Assembly (NCBI GenBank): GCA_037447655.1
Contig: JBBHKE010001269.1
Location: forward strand, 124,001 to 188,000
Source: Zygnema cylindricum
Lineage: Eukaryota > Streptophyta > Zygnematophyceae > Zygnematales > Zygnemataceae
Direction: 5' to 3'
DNA length: 64,000 bases
The notes below the pieces were generated by a model. The model had not been told where the DNA came from, searched no databases, and was given only the letters and a program-made list of their open reading frames with translations. The position numbers and the translations under genes were made by a program. Below, in pieces: positions 63,949 to 64,000 of this stretch; position 1 is the first letter of the stretch, and every line of letters begins with the position of its first letter.

Positions 63949-64000
63949 GGTAGAAGTGGGGGTGAGAGGAGCTCCGGCTGCGGCAACCAGGTCGGCTGCT

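Larger units (their letters stand above)
58471..64000 (-). mobile_element. Ty3/gypsy element 2 (gag, PR, partial methyltransferase, RT-RH, IN-PHD)
   Basis: Minus-strand order: Gag (63343-63948, continuing past the window edge), protease-like (about 62450-63217), methyltransferase motifs I-III (62040-62417), RT-RNase H (60353-61885), integrase (58983-60239), PHD finger (58518-58907). The layout is the same as in gypsy element 1 wherever the two overlap. A few stops and frameshifts separate otherwise long frames, so the copy is young but not intact. Confidence 0.85.

Overview
The window is repeat-rich nuclear DNA of a green-lineage eukaryote. Several things point to plants in the broad sense: plant-style TTTAGGG-like motifs, Ty1/copia and Ty3/gypsy elements, a many-exon EGF/exostosin (GT47) gene resembling the ELG-type proteins of green algae, a MATE transporter remnant, and an organelle-like rpoC1 insert. 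Ty3/gypsy elements carrying a cytosine-C5 DNA methyltransferase have been described from a charophyte alga (Klebsormidium), so a streptophyte alga is my best guess. The species cannot be read from the sequence. All splice sites and repeat borders below were found by eye.

Layout. 1-7.1 kb: nested LTR-retrotransposon debris from two families (LTR-A with a copia gag, and LTR-B). 7.1-18.1 kb: AT-rich DNA without intact genes, holding TA-flanked MITEs, a histone H3 remnant (10.87-11.12 kb), a hairpin cluster, two long purine tracts and a PIF/Harbinger-like element. 18.6-19.5 kb: an rpoC1-like fragment. 20.1-21.7 kb: the first exons of a MATE transporter, apparently broken. 24.5-25.1 kb: rearranged pieces of a non-LTR retrotransposon. 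27.1-42.2 kb: the main host gene, 14 exons whose phases all fit. It encodes a type II membrane protein of about 1,967 codons with three consecutive EGF + exostosin modules, but two in-frame stop codons fall at otherwise conserved positions. 43.8-45.9 kb: a non-LTR retrotransposon ORF with an RT and an endonuclease-like C terminus. 46.8-47.6 kb: a second PIF/Harbinger-like copy. 49.3-53.5 kb: a plus-strand Ty3/gypsy element with a near-complete DNA methyltransferase domain between protease and RT. It is cut by a minus-strand copia element (53.5-56.9 kb). 56.9-64 kb: a minus-strand Ty3/gypsy element with the same layout: gag, protease, the start of a methyltransferase, RT-RNase H, integrase, and a PHD-type zinc finger at the integrase C terminus.

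The most notable system is the pair of gypsy elements: two diverged copies place a host-type cytosine methyltransferase at the same point in the polyprotein, and one ends in a chromatin-reader-like PHD finger. The main host-gene novelty is the three-module glycosyltransferase.
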